From the NCBI GenBank assembly GCA_046724035.1, contig JBKOVT010000103.1, positions 1-13,714 on the forward strand: DNA of 13,714 bases, written 5' to 3'. The stretch is from DATARH01 sp046724035. Its GTDB lineage: Bacteria > Pseudomonadota > Alphaproteobacteria > ATCC43930 > CGMCC-115725. The notes under the pieces are model-generated. The model was not told the DNA's origin. It ran no database searches and saw only the letters and a program-made list of their open reading frames with translations. Shown one piece after another: positions 1 through 7,591 of this stretch (positions within the stretch are counted from its first letter, which is position 1; each line of letters opens with the position of its first letter). The position numbers and the translations under genes are program-made.

Positions 1-1
1 G

Positions 2-487
2 TACGAGTTCGGCTGCAAAGTGTCGATTGCCACCCCGGCCACCAAACCCAAGGGCGGCCAGTTCGTGCTGCACAGCAAAGCGCTGCACGGCAACCCGTTC
101 GACGGCCACACGCTCGGGCCGGTGATCACCGAGTTGGAGCAGCTAACCGGGGTTGAGACGCGCCGCATCCATGTCGATAAGGGGTATCGCGGCCACAATC
201 ATCCGGAGAAGTTCCGCGTTTGGATCAGCGGCCAAATCCGCCGCGTCACCAAGGCGATCCGCCGCGAGATGAAACGCCGCGCCGCGGTCGAGCCGGTCAT
301 CGGCCATACCAAGGCCGAGCACCGTATGGGCCGCAATTATCTCAAAGGGCGCGACGGCGATCGCATCAATGCCGTGCTCGCCGCAGCCGGCTACAACTTC
401 GGCCTCCTCCTACGCTGGCTGGCGAGGCTTTTGCGCGCCCTCTTCCAGGCGCTCTTCACAGCAGTCGCGGACGCCCAACCAGCTTGA
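2..487 (+). CDS. IS5-family transposase, C-terminal part (5' end outside window)
   Basis: The frame is open from base 2 to a TGA at 485-487, giving about 161 residues of the C-terminal half of a DDE transposase. VDKGYRGH (Asp at partial residue 59) fits the second catalytic aspartate. RRAAVEPVIGHTK follows, where the spacing R-x3-E-x6-K (Glu at residue 97) matches the C-terminal signature of the IS4/IS5 superfamily. The tail, HRMGRNYLKGRDGDRINAV and then GYNFGLLLRWL, is the usual ending of IS5-group enzymes. The reading frame is intact where visible, so nothing here shows decay. The first catalytic aspartate and the start must lie left of the window. A GTG at 20 is an internal valine, not a start. 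It runs convergently to the chemotaxis operon, and an insertion next to the operon's 3' end is the simplest explanation. The family call is firm; the exact IS name is not given. Confidence 0.9.
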   Translation, partial: YEFGCKVSIATPATKPKGGQFVLHSKALHGNPFDGHTLGPVITELEQLTGVETRRIHVDKGYRGHNHPEKFRVWISGQIRRVTKAIRREMKRRAAVEPVIGHTKAEHRMGRNYLKGRDGDRINAVLAAAGYNFGLLLRWLARLLRALFQALFTAVADAQPA

Positions 488-530
488 AACCCGCCGCACG
501 AAGTTCTTCACGACCGACTCGGTAAGCGGT
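488..530 (+). mobile_element. Possible right end of the IS5-family element
   Basis: This stretch follows the transposase stop and should contain the right terminal inverted repeat. The segment near 503-521 (TTCTTCACGACCGACT) looks like the kind of terminal sequence seen in related IS5 elements. The partner repeat and the target duplication lie outside the window, so the exact boundary cannot be fixed from this sequence. Confidence 0.3.
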
Positions 531-679
531 CATTGGCCCTAGGCGTCCACGGACCGCGGCACGTCAGAGACGAGCCGCGCGGCTTCGAGCAATTTGCGCC
601 TAAATTCCCAATCCGTCGTTGGAGGGCTGCTTGCTTCGGCGCGCAATCCACATCCTTGACAGCGCTCAGCTCGGCGGAA
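488..679. other. Junction between the IS and the operon 3' end; no convincing gene
   Basis: About 190 bases separate the transposase stop from the cheC2 stop. I see no hairpin followed by a T-run that would be a clear intrinsic terminator for the leftward operon. A perfect 12-base palindrome (AGCCGCGCGGCT, 573-584) is present but has no loop and no U-tract. On the minus strand a frame of about 45 codons without a start ends at a TAG at 541-539. Its last part reads TDWEFRRKLLEAARLV and then SDVPRSVDA. It could be a remnant of a gene interrupted by the insertion, or chance. Confidence 0.5.
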
Positions 680-1306
680 TCAGCTCGCGTTCCGTCGAAT
701 GAATTCATTCACCAGCAATTTCAGCGCCTCAAGTGAGGGGACATCCATAATCATAGCCAGATAGCCGTTTAATTCGCGACCTCTCAAGCTGAAGTCGATA
801 TGTATGAACAATACGATTTCTTGCAATAAAGAGGGAGATTTCTGGAACAGGTCGACCGCAGACCCACTTAGGATCTCCGGCAACGAAATGACCAGCCGGC
901 GATTGAGCAGATTGGCGATAGTCGCCATGCAGGCGTTGAGGATGACGTTACCTATTTCGGCTAGCGCTTCTTGCTCCAGTTCAAGAACATCCTCCAGGGA
1001 CAGGTGATCGCCGGCAACGGCTCGAACCAGCTCAAGGCTATTCTTCTCGGGGAAAATCAGCAGGGCCGACCCGGAGAATTCGCCTTGGAACCCTTGCCGC
1101 ACCGCGATAAGGAGGCTGCTCTCTCGCTCACCGAGCAGTTCGACCGCATGTACCGGTGATGTAATAGCAACCGAAGGCACGGAAAGAAAAACCTGCTCCC
1201 CAACCATGTCACGTAGACTGGTCGCGGCGCGGCTGACCCCGATATTGACCACTTCAGTCAAGGCATCGAGTTCGAGTTCTGTAAGCCCGAATTCCTCGGT
1301 CCTCAC
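680..1306 (-). CDS. cheC: CheC-family protein phosphatase, copy 2 (last gene of operon)
   Basis: This protein of about 208 residues belongs to the CheC/CheX/FliY phosphatase family, which removes phosphate from phosphorylated receiver domains. Both family active-site motifs (E-x2-N-x22-P) are intact: E18/N21/P44 within DALTEVVNIG, and E117/N120/P143 within EALAEIGNVI. The spacing is exactly 22 residues in each. The second motif has Glu instead of the usual Asp/Ser four residues before the catalytic Glu. I chose the GTG at 1306 because it overlaps the kinase stop as GTGA and has GGAG (1312-1315) five bases upstream. A GTG at 1312 is the alternative. It is a clear paralogue of the CheC at 3602-4273, separated from it by the histidine kinase gene. 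By hand count bases 721-840 are only about 43% GC, well below the rest of the operon. There is no membrane segment, so it is cytoplasmic. Confidence 0.9.
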   Translation of the reverse strand: MRTEEFGLTELELDALTEVVNIGVSRAATSLRDMVGEQVFLSVPSVAITSPVHAVELLGERESSLLIAVRQGFQGEFSGSALLIFPEKNSLELVRAVAGDHLSLEDVLELEQEALAEIGNVILNACMATIANLLNRRLVISLPEILSGSAVDLFQKSPSLLQEIVLFIHIDFSLRGRELNGYLAMIMDVPSLEALKLLVNEFIRRNAS

Positions 1307-3624
1307 GCGCACTCCATCTCGATAATTTGCCGGATTTTGCGCGCCAGATCGGCGATCGCGAACGGCTTTGTCATCATTTCCATGCCCGGACCGAGAAACT
1401 CGCTGCGAGCTGTTGCATGTTCAGCGTAGCCGGTAAGAAACAGGATTCTCAGGTTGGGGCGGTGCTCGCGCGCGATGTCTGCAAGCTGCCTCCCATTCAT
1501 TCCCGGCAGACCAACATCAGTCACCATCATGTCGAGTCTGGCGTTCGACTCGAGCAGCGCCACGGCCGCCTTGCCATCTGCCGCCTGAAAAGAGGCGTAG
1601 CCAAGCTCGTCAAGCACCTCGGTGATCAGCAATCGTATTGACGGATCGTCCTCCACCACGAGAACCGTTTCGCCTGCGCCTCCCGTTACCGTCGCCTGCC
1701 GCGAGTTGTCGACATTTTCCGGCGCGGCACCATGCTGGCGAGGCAAATACAATCTAACAGTCGTGCCTTTCCCGGGCACGCTGTCGATACTGATCTGTCC
1801 GTTCGATTGCTTCATGAATCCATAAATCATCGACAGACCGAGACCGGTGCCCTGGCCAACCGGCTTCGTGGTAAAGAATGGGTCAAAGGCTTTGGCCAGA
1901 ACCTCACGGTCCATGCCCACGCCGCTGTCGGCTACCGTGATAATTGTGTAATCGCCAGCCGCGACATCGGTTCGCTCCCCGCGCTCGAGGATCTCGGTTG
2001 CGGTTTTAATAACGAGACGTCCGCCGTGGGGCATGGCGTCGCGAGCATTGATTGCCAGGTTCAGAAGCGCATTTTCGAGCTGGTTGGCATCAACCAACAC
2101 CGGCCAGACCCGCTCCGCCAGGCTGATTTCCAGACTCACCTGCTCGCCAAGGCTACGGCGCAGCAGATCTTCCAAGCCTCGGATCAGGTGGTTTATGTCG
2201 ACCGGGCGAGGATCGAGCGGTTGCCGCCTCGCGAATGCCAGCAGCCGGTGAGTGAGTGCCGCCGCCCGGTCGGCCGAGTTGCTGGCCATATTGGCCAACC
2301 GCTCCACACTGTCGTAGCGCCGGTCTGCAATCCGCATCCTCAGGAGATCCATCGCGCCGATAACGCCGCTCAGCAGGTTGTTGAAATCGTGGGCGATACC
2401 GCCGGTCAACTGGCCGAGCGCCTCCATCTTGGACGACTGTCGTAGCGCCTCTTCGGCTTCGAGCAATGCGGTCTGCGCGGTACGCTCCACGGTCATGTCG
2501 CGCCCTACCGCCTGCACCAGACCATCGACCGCGATGGCATTCCAGGCAATCAACCGGGTTCTCCCGTCCTGGGCACGCATGCCGACCTCGAAAAGGCGCC
2601 TTGATCCGGTCCGCAGCATTTCGGCGAAAGCGGCCTCGAGCTCGGCTAGGTCCTCAGGAACCACAAACTCCCGCAACGGCGAGCCAGCCAATGCTGCTTC
2701 ATCCCAGCCCAGCAGATCCTTCCAGGCCGGGTTCGTCGAGCTGATCGTGCCGTCGGGGCGTGCCACCAGCATTACGTCGCTCGATAGCCGCCACATGCGG
2801 TCGCGGTCGGCGGTGCGTTCCGCGACACGGCGCTCCAGGTTCTCATTCAGCTCCCGCAGCCGGGCCTCGGCGGCACGCCGCGCGTTGACACCGCGCAGGA
2901 TGGCCGTCACGAAGGTGCGGGCTTCGCTGCGCCACCGCGCCGCCGAAACCTCGACAAAGCTGACCGACCCATCCTTGCGCCGCGCCTTCAACTCAACCGG
3001 CGGTTTCAGCGGAACGCCGCCGAGCAATTTCAGCCATGCTGGCGGCCACGCCCCCTCGTCCGCGAAGATCAGGCCGATCGGCTGGCCCACCAGGTCTGCC
3101 GAAGAGTACCCGAGCTCATCGGCGGCGGCAGGATTGGCCAGCTGGATGACGCCTTCCGCATCGACGGTCAGAATGGCGTCGGGAGCGCTATCTACAACTG
3201 CGTCATACCGGGCGTTTTGCCGGTCGCGGAGCACCTTCTCCCGCTCCGCCGCCATCGTGACGTCGCTCACCTGGACCAGGCAACGTGGCGGCTCGCCGGC
3301 AATTGGCCTGATCGTGAGGTTATGGATCAGAGGGCGCCCGGTACGGGTCTGCAGCGGCAAAAGCGCACCGTGAAGCGAGGCGGAGACCACGCTCGACACG
3401 CCGGCATCCAAAGCTTCCGTAACTGCCGTAACCAGACGCGAACTGGAGGTTTCCGGAAATATTTCCTCGATAAAGCGGCCCCGCGCCCGATCGGCGGCAA
3501 CACCCGAGGCGACGGTCATCCACTCGTTCCAGGCGCGCACGCGCCGATCGGAGTCGAGAACGATAAGGCCGGCGTCTATGACGTCGAAAAGGCCCTCGAC
3601 CTTATCTGTCTGAGGGCACGACAT
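1303..3624 (-). CDS. Soluble PAS-PAS-PAS hybrid histidine kinase with C-terminal receiver
   Basis: This protein of about 773 residues has no transmembrane segment and is therefore a cytoplasmic sensor. Domains in order: three PAS-like sensor domains (about 8-125, 135-250 and 278-382), with a charged helical linker between the second and third. HisKA follows with GGIAHDFNNLL (phospho-acceptor H412). The HATPase domain has an N-box LNLAINARDAM (N526), G1 ADSGVGM (566-571) and G2 GQGTGLGLSM (590-599). A receiver domain ends the protein (about 653-770) with the acidic pair E658-D659-D660, phospho-acceptor D703 in TDVGLPGMNG and Lys753 in TKPF. All residues needed for autophosphorylation and transfer are present. 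I chose the ATG at 3624, which overlaps the end of cheC1 by 23 bases. A TTG at 3630 is possible, and neither start has a good Shine-Dalgarno. Its place between two cheC genes suggests a second input into this pathway. The ligand is unknown. Confidence 0.93.
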   Translation of the reverse strand: MSCPQTDKVEGLFDVIDAGLIVLDSDRRVRAWNEWMTVASGVAADRARGRFIEEIFPETSSSRLVTAVTEALDAGVSSVVSASLHGALLPLQTRTGRPLIHNLTIRPIAGEPPRCLVQVSDVTMAAEREKVLRDRQNARYDAVVDSAPDAILTVDAEGVIQLANPAAADELGYSSADLVGQPIGLIFADEGAWPPAWLKLLGGVPLKPPVELKARRKDGSVSFVEVSAARWRSEARTFVTAILRGVNARRAAEARLRELNENLERRVAERTADRDRMWRLSSDVMLVARPDGTISSTNPAWKDLLGWDEAALAGSPLREFVVPEDLAELEAAFAEMLRTGSRRLFEVGMRAQDGRTRLIAWNAIAVDGLVQAVGRDMTVERTAQTALLEAEEALRQSSKMEALGQLTGGIAHDFNNLLSGVIGAMDLLRMRIADRRYDSVERLANMASNSADRAAALTHRLLAFARRQPLDPRPVDINHLIRGLEDLLRRSLGEQVSLEISLAERVWPVLVDANQLENALLNLAINARDAMPHGGRLVIKTATEILERGERTDVAAGDYTIITVADSGVGMDREVLAKAFDPFFTTKPVGQGTGLGLSMIYGFMKQSNGQISIDSVPGKGTTVRLYLPRQHGAAPENVDNSRQATVTGGAGETVLVVEDDPSIRLLITEVLDELGYASFQAADGKAAVALLESNARLDMMVTDVGLPGMNGRQLADIAREHRPNLRILFLTGYAEHATARSEFLGPGMEMMTKPFAIADLARKIRQIIEMECA

Positions 3625-4273
3625 CAGCAACAGGGGGGATCTGTCCGATCGTGCGCTCGATGAAATCCTGCAGAACTTTCCGCATCGATTTCAAAGAGGA
3701 AAGATCCATCAGCATAGCAATGTACCCGCGGATGTCGCGCTCGTTTACGGAAAAATCAATGTAGAGGAACAGAACAACGTCTTCCTCTTCCGACGCGCCC
3801 GCCATTTCCAGAAAATCGGGCCCACTGCCGCGGATAACTTCGGGCAGCGACACTTTCAGCGTGCGCTGCAGGACATTGGCGATCGTCGCCAAACAGCCGT
3901 TGAGAACAATGTTGCCGGTTTCGGCGAGCGCCTCTTGCTCCAGATCCACAATGTCCTCGAGCGGCAGATCGCCCCCGGCGACCGCCCGGACCAGTTCGAG
4001 GCTGTTGCTTTCGGGGAAAATCAGCAGCACCCGTCCGGAAAAATCGCCGGCGAACGCCTGGTGCACGGCAACCAACCCACCACTTGCCCGCTCGGCGAGC
4101 AGCGTAGCAGCGTGATCGCGCGTCATCACCGCGACCGCCGGCACCGACAACAGCACTTGGTGCCCGACCATGTCGCGCAAGTTGCCTGCGGCGCGACTGA
4201 CCCCGATATTCGCCAGCTCGGTCAGCGCATCGCGCTCGATTTCGTCCAGTTCTAGTGCCGCAGCGAGCGCCAT
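3602..4273 (-). CDS. cheC: CheC-family protein phosphatase, copy 1
   Basis: This 223-residue protein is a CheC-type phosphatase, expected to dephosphorylate CheY-like receivers. Both catalytic motifs are intact with exact 22-residue spacing: E19/N22/P45 (DALTELANIG) and E118/N121/P144 (EALAETGNIV). The start is the ATG at 4273, which shares its first base with the stop of the preceding response regulator (TGATG). A TTG one codon earlier is less likely. The gene therefore seems translationally coupled to its probable substrate. It closely matches the copy at 680-1306 over the whole core, including NIGVSRAA, LRDMVG and FSG...LLIFPE. It adds a slightly longer C-terminal tail (about residues 208-223). 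In characterised systems CheC is often stimulated by CheD, but no cheD is present here. Confidence 0.92.
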   Translation of the reverse strand: MALAAALELDEIERDALTELANIGVSRAAGNLRDMVGHQVLLSVPAVAVMTRDHAATLLAERASGGLVAVHQAFAGDFSGRVLLIFPESNSLELVRAVAGGDLPLEDIVDLEQEALAETGNIVLNGCLATIANVLQRTLKVSLPEVIRGSGPDFLEMAGASEEEDVVLFLYIDFSVNERDIRGYIAMLMDLSSLKSMRKVLQDFIERTIGQIPPVADVVPSDR

Positions 4274-4653
4274 CAAACGGACGTGCGCAACTGTTGTTCG
4301 GCACTTGAGAGGAATTCAGCCAGGCATTCCTGGCTCAGGGGCTTCGGCAGGAAGGCTGCTCCGATCTGTCTCGTGCGCGTCATGATCTCCCGTTGGGTGT
4401 TGGCCGAGATCAGCGCCAGCGGCATCTCTGGCTTCAGGTCGTGCAGTTCGAACGCCAGAGTGAGCCCATCGCGACCCGGCATGTTGAAGTCGAGCAAGGC
4501 GATATCGGCGCCGTTCTCCTCGAAGCGCGCGACGGCTTCGTCACGATTGGCGGCCTCAATGCGTGTCCAGTCCGGGCGCAAGGCCGCGAGTATCTTGGCA
4601 ATCGCCATACGAGCCAATTTACTGTCGTCGACGATCAGGACCTTGTAGCTCAT
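4273..4653 (-). CDS. Single-domain response regulator (CheY-like)
   Basis: This 126-residue protein is a stand-alone receiver domain without an output domain. The acidic pair D9-D10 lies in LIVDDSKLAR, the phospho-acceptor is D55 in LLDFNMPGRDG, the switch Ser is S83 in LISAN, and Lys104 sits in PKPL. All key residues are present. The start ATG is preceded by GGAAGG, the strongest ribosome binding site in the operon, after a 46-base gap. The gene may therefore be made at a higher level or partly independently of the genes upstream. It directly precedes cheC1 with a one-base overlap, so CheC1 may act on it. It could accept phosphate from CheA, from the downstream hybrid kinase, or serve as a phosphate sink. 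The sequence does not settle this. Confidence 0.93.
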   Translation of the reverse strand: MSYKVLIVDDSKLARMAIAKILAALRPDWTRIEAANRDEAVARFEENGADIALLDFNMPGRDGLTLAFELHDLKPEMPLALISANTQREIMTRTRQIGAAFLPKPLSQECLAEFLSSAEQQLRTSV

Positions 4654-4657
4654 GCTT

Positions 4658-4664
4658 TCCTTCC
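4658..4664 (-). promoter_or_regulatory. Strong ribosome binding site for the response regulator at 4653
   Basis: On the minus strand GGAAGGA ends four to five bases before the ATG. It sits in the longest internal gap of the operon (4654-4699). No clear -35/-10 pair or terminator is visible in that gap. Confidence 0.6.
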
Positions 4665-4699
4665 GCCACGGGCGGGTTCGCCGCCTAGCGCAGCCGAAC

Positions 4700-4993
4700 T
4701 TAACGCCCGCCGTCGCCGAGCGGAAGCGATTCCTCGGTCGCAGTCAGGCTTTCGTGCCGGGCGAGAGCCGGAAGGATAAAATCCTGCAGGAATGTTGCTC
4801 GGGCTGGACCCTTAATGCTGGGCTTGGCCACAAGCAAAACTTGCAAGACCGCGGTGTGCGCTGCATCGCAAGCGCGCCAGTCCACGGCAGCCTCGCGGTG
4901 TTGCAACAGAAGCCGCTGCAAAGGTTCGGCATCCTCCACCGGGCACACCCCTTCGAGCACGATCGCGCCATCGATATCGAGCCGTACGGTCAA
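4700..4993 (-). CDS. Small STAS-like protein following cheA
   Basis: This 97-residue protein resembles a STAS fold: a short beta-rich N-terminus (RLDIDGAIVLEGV), then VDWRACDAAHTAVLQVLLVAKP at about 37-58. That stretch matches the strand, 'D-x-x-x-T-A' loop and helix pattern of anti-anti-sigma/STAS proteins. The usual phosphorylatable Ser/Thr position is occupied by the DAAHTA stretch, where Thr47 is the only candidate. The start is a TTG whose first bases form TTGA with the cheA stop, and GGAG (5002-5005) lies eight bases upstream. No ATG is available near the start. The TTG start and overlap imply that its level is tied to CheA. Similar small proteins next to cheA are familiar from alphaproteobacterial clusters, but I know of no defined function. 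The STAS assignment is an inference from pattern. Confidence 0.7.
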   Translation of the reverse strand: MTVRLDIDGAIVLEGVCPVEDAEPLQRLLLQHREAAVDWRACDAAHTAVLQVLLVAKPSIKGPARATFLQDFILPALARHESLTATEESLPLGDGGR

Positions 4994-7206
4994 TTCAGCA
5001 GCTCCGGGATGTCGAGTACGATGAGCACACGGCCGTCGCCGAGCAACGTCGTTCCCGCGATGCCCGGCAGTCCGGAGAGGAGCCCATCGACGGGCTTCAG
5101 CATGATCTCGAGATGATCGCCGAAACGATCGACCTCGAATGCCGCAAACTGACCGGCCCCGGCGGTGATCACAACCTGGGCATAGGAGTCGTCGAGCGGA
5201 TCGCGCGCGAGCCCGAGGGCATGGGGCAAATTGATCAGGGGGATCGTCCGGTTTCGCAGCACGAATGCCTCGGCCGCGCCGACCCGCATGATGCGATCGC
5301 GCGGCAGCCGGACCGTCTCGACAACAATCTCCATGGGAATGCCGAACACCTGGCCGCCGGCCTCGAGCGTCAACACCTGCGACATCAGGACCGTGAACGG
5401 CACCCTGAAGCGTACGCGCGTACCGGCCCCCGGCCGGGTTTCGACCTCGACCTGCCCGCCCAGCCGCGCGATTGCCGAGCGGACCGCGTCCATGCCGACC
5501 CCGCGACCCGATACGTCGCTGACTGAGGCCGCCGTGGACACCCCCGGGGCGAAGATCAGCTCGGTTATCTCGTCCTGGGTCATCGCGGCAATCTCATCGG
5601 CAGCGGCGATGCCGCGGGCTTCGGCCACGCGGCGCAACTCGGCGGTGTCGATCCCCGCGCCGTCATCCTCGACTTCGACCACGATCTGCTCGCCATCGCG
5701 GGCGGCACGCAACCATACCGTCGCGACAGCGCTCTTGCCGGAGGCGGCCCGTTGCATCGTCGGCTCGATGCCGTGATCGACGGCATTCCGCAGTACATGG
5801 AGCAGCGGTTCCGACAGGGCGTCGACCACCGCCTTGTCAACCTCGGTAGCAGCGCCTTCCGTGACCAGGCGAGCGGATTTCCCGAGATGGGCCGCCATCT
5901 CCCGCACCAATTTGGGAAACCGACGGAAGACGTGCCTCATCGGCACAAGGCGAATGCCGAGTAGAGAATGTTGCAATTGCTGCACGCAGCGGTCGAGCAG
6001 GGCATACTGATCCGAGAGCAGCGTCGCGATCGTTTCCGGCGTGGCGCCTTCCTTCGCAAGTCGCGAGACATGCCCTAACGCGTTTTTTGCCACCGTCAAT
6101 TCGCCGGCGAGCCTGACTAGTGCGTCGATCCGCTCGACTTCGACCCGCAACGCCCGCACGGCAATCTCGTCGGACCTCAGGAATGATAATTTGTCCGGCT
6201 CGATGGCTGCCGCCTCGTCGGATCCGCGGCTGAGAAGTTGTCGCAGCACACCCGCGAACGGCTCCGCCCGCCCGAGCGCCAGGCTTTTGTCCAACCCGTG
6301 CTGCAGCTTCTGCGCCTCGGCCGCCCAACCCATGTACCGCAGGACGTTGGTACTGATCCGGCCCGCCGAGCCGAGCCTGCCTTCAAAGCCTTCTTCGGCC
6401 GGGTCCGAAACCAGCAGCAGCTGTTCCTCCAAAATCGCCATCGCCTCCGGCGAAAGCGCGGTAGGCCGCCAGGATCGAGCCGGATCAAGCGCTTGGATTT
6501 CGACCCGCCCGGCAACGCCGTGCAGCTGGTCGGCCACCTGACCCAGCGTGCCGCCCGTCAACGCGGTCACCGTCAGATTGCAGGCGAAAGGGTCGAGCTC
6601 CTGCAGCGGCGGCCAGGGGTCATTCGGGACCAGCCTGATCGCGCGTAGATCCGGCAGCTGCGCGATCAGCGCGACGGGATCGATATGACGGAAAAAACAA
6701 TCCGGTTCGGGCCGGTAGCGCACCGCAACGCCACCTTGTTCGCGCCCCTGCGGATGATCACTCAGCAGCCCCTCGATCCAGTCTGCCTGTTCGGTTCGCA
6801 CCATCGCCGTCGTTGCATGCGCTTCGGGAGCCGTCGCCTGAAATCGCGCGACCAGCGCGGCGGCAGCGGCATCGGGCACCATCGGCAGCCGGTCTTCCCG
6901 CTCGAGCTCATCGAGCCACTGCGCAACCTGATCGAGGGAAAACAGGAGATCGGTCACCAGCTCTCCCGTCACGGAACGCTCGCCTGAGCGGACTGCGGCA
7001 AGACGGTCCTCGGCGGCATGCAACACGCGCGACATCGCGGCAAACTCGACGATGCCTGCGAGCCCCTTAAGCGTGTGAAAGCCGCGGAATGCATTGTCGA
7101 GCTCGGCACGATTGTCCGGCGCTTCCTCGAGCGCGAGCAGGTCTTCGGTCGCCTGCTCGACCAGTTCGCGCCCCTCGATCAAGAATTGCTTAAGGAATTC
7201 GTTCAC
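4990..7206 (-). CDS. cheA: Chemotaxis histidine kinase CheA
   Basis: This protein of about 738 residues is the kinase that couples receptor state to the response regulators. Domains in order: HPt (P1) with FRGFHTLKGLAG (phospho-acceptor H44). A ferredoxin-like P2-type region follows at about 162-240 (DPVALIAQLPDLRAIRL). The P3 dimerisation helices lie at about 344-420. The ATPase (P4) has N-box HVLRNAVDHGIEP (470-482), G1 VEDDGAGID (512-520) and GRGVGMDAV (567-575). The CheW-like P5 domain (about 607-735) binds the array. All catalytic residues are present. I chose the GTG at 7206 because it overlaps the cheY stop as GTGA and has GGGA upstream. A GTG at 7224 (744 residues) would overlap cheY by 22 bases and has no Shine-Dalgarno. 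A loosely conserved segment (about 244-340) separates P2 from P3. Confidence 0.96.
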   Translation of the reverse strand: MNEFLKQFLIEGRELVEQATEDLLALEEAPDNRAELDNAFRGFHTLKGLAGIVEFAAMSRVLHAAEDRLAAVRSGERSVTGELVTDLLFSLDQVAQWLDELEREDRLPMVPDAAAAALVARFQATAPEAHATTAMVRTEQADWIEGLLSDHPQGREQGGVAVRYRPEPDCFFRHIDPVALIAQLPDLRAIRLVPNDPWPPLQELDPFACNLTVTALTGGTLGQVADQLHGVAGRVEIQALDPARSWRPTALSPEAMAILEEQLLLVSDPAEEGFEGRLGSAGRISTNVLRYMGWAAEAQKLQHGLDKSLALGRAEPFAGVLRQLLSRGSDEAAAIEPDKLSFLRSDEIAVRALRVEVERIDALVRLAGELTVAKNALGHVSRLAKEGATPETIATLLSDQYALLDRCVQQLQHSLLGIRLVPMRHVFRRFPKLVREMAAHLGKSARLVTEGAATEVDKAVVDALSEPLLHVLRNAVDHGIEPTMQRAASGKSAVATVWLRAARDGEQIVVEVEDDGAGIDTAELRRVAEARGIAAADEIAAMTQDEITELIFAPGVSTAASVSDVSGRGVGMDAVRSAIARLGGQVEVETRPGAGTRVRFRVPFTVLMSQVLTLEAGGQVFGIPMEIVVETVRLPRDRIMRVGAAEAFVLRNRTIPLINLPHALGLARDPLDDSYAQVVITAGAGQFAAFEVDRFGDHLEIMLKPVDGLLSGLPGIAGTTLLGDGRVLIVLDIPELLN

Positions 7207-7580
7207 GACTTGATCCCGCAGCACAGACCGACATAGCGGGTCAGCGTGTCCTGCGTGAGCGGCTTGACGAGGTAGAAATTGCCGCCGGCCCTGCGAGCCG
7301 CCTCGACATCTTGCGGCGCCGCCTCGGTACTGACCACGATTGCAGGCGTCGCAGCCAGCGGCATCGGCTGGCGGCGCAGAGACTTGAGAAAGGTAAGCCC
7401 GTCCATCTTTGGCATGTTGATATCGACGAGCAGAAGGTCGGCCGGCGTCACCAGCAGCTTTTCGAGCGCCTCCAGCCCGTTCATCGCCTCGTCCACCGAA
7501 TAGCCCGCGCGCTGCAAAGCGTCGCGGTAGTAAAGCCGCACCAAGCTTGCGTCGTCGATGATGAGGATCCGCTTATCCAT
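7203..7580 (-). CDS. cheY: Chemotaxis response regulator CheY
   Basis: This 125-residue single receiver domain lies directly before cheA and is the likely main phosphate acceptor. Key residues: D9-D10 in LIIDDASLVR, phospho-acceptor D53 in LLVDINMPKMDG, switch residue S84 in IVVSTE and Lys106 in LVKPL, with Tyr103 just before it. The ATG at 7580 fits the conserved domain start. An in-frame extension to 7694 would run deep into cheR and has no family support. The gene begins 11 bases after the cheR stop and overlaps cheA by four bases. Because no output domain is present, it must act by protein contact. The target, whether a flagellar motor or something else, is not visible in the window. Confidence 0.95.
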   Translation of the reverse strand: MDKRILIIDDASLVRLYYRDALQRAGYSVDEAMNGLEALEKLLVTPADLLLVDINMPKMDGLTFLKSLRRQPMPLAATPAIVVSTEAAPQDVEAARRAGGNFYLVKPLTQDTLTRYVGLCCGIKS

Positions 7581-7591
7581 CCCGCCCGGCC

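Noticed and set aside
573..584. 12-base palindrome as a terminator or operator
   Set aside because: No loop and no T-run on either strand, and a short GC palindrome is expected by chance in such DNA.
2378..3373. 331-codon open frame on the plus strand opposite the histidine kinase
   Set aside because: It is antisense to a clear kinase coding sequence, and its protein is a low-complexity Ser/Arg/Ala-rich shadow typical of high-GC DNA.
4654..4699. Internal promoter before the second response regulator
   Set aside because: Only a strong ribosome binding site is visible; no recognisable -35/-10 pair in 46 bases.
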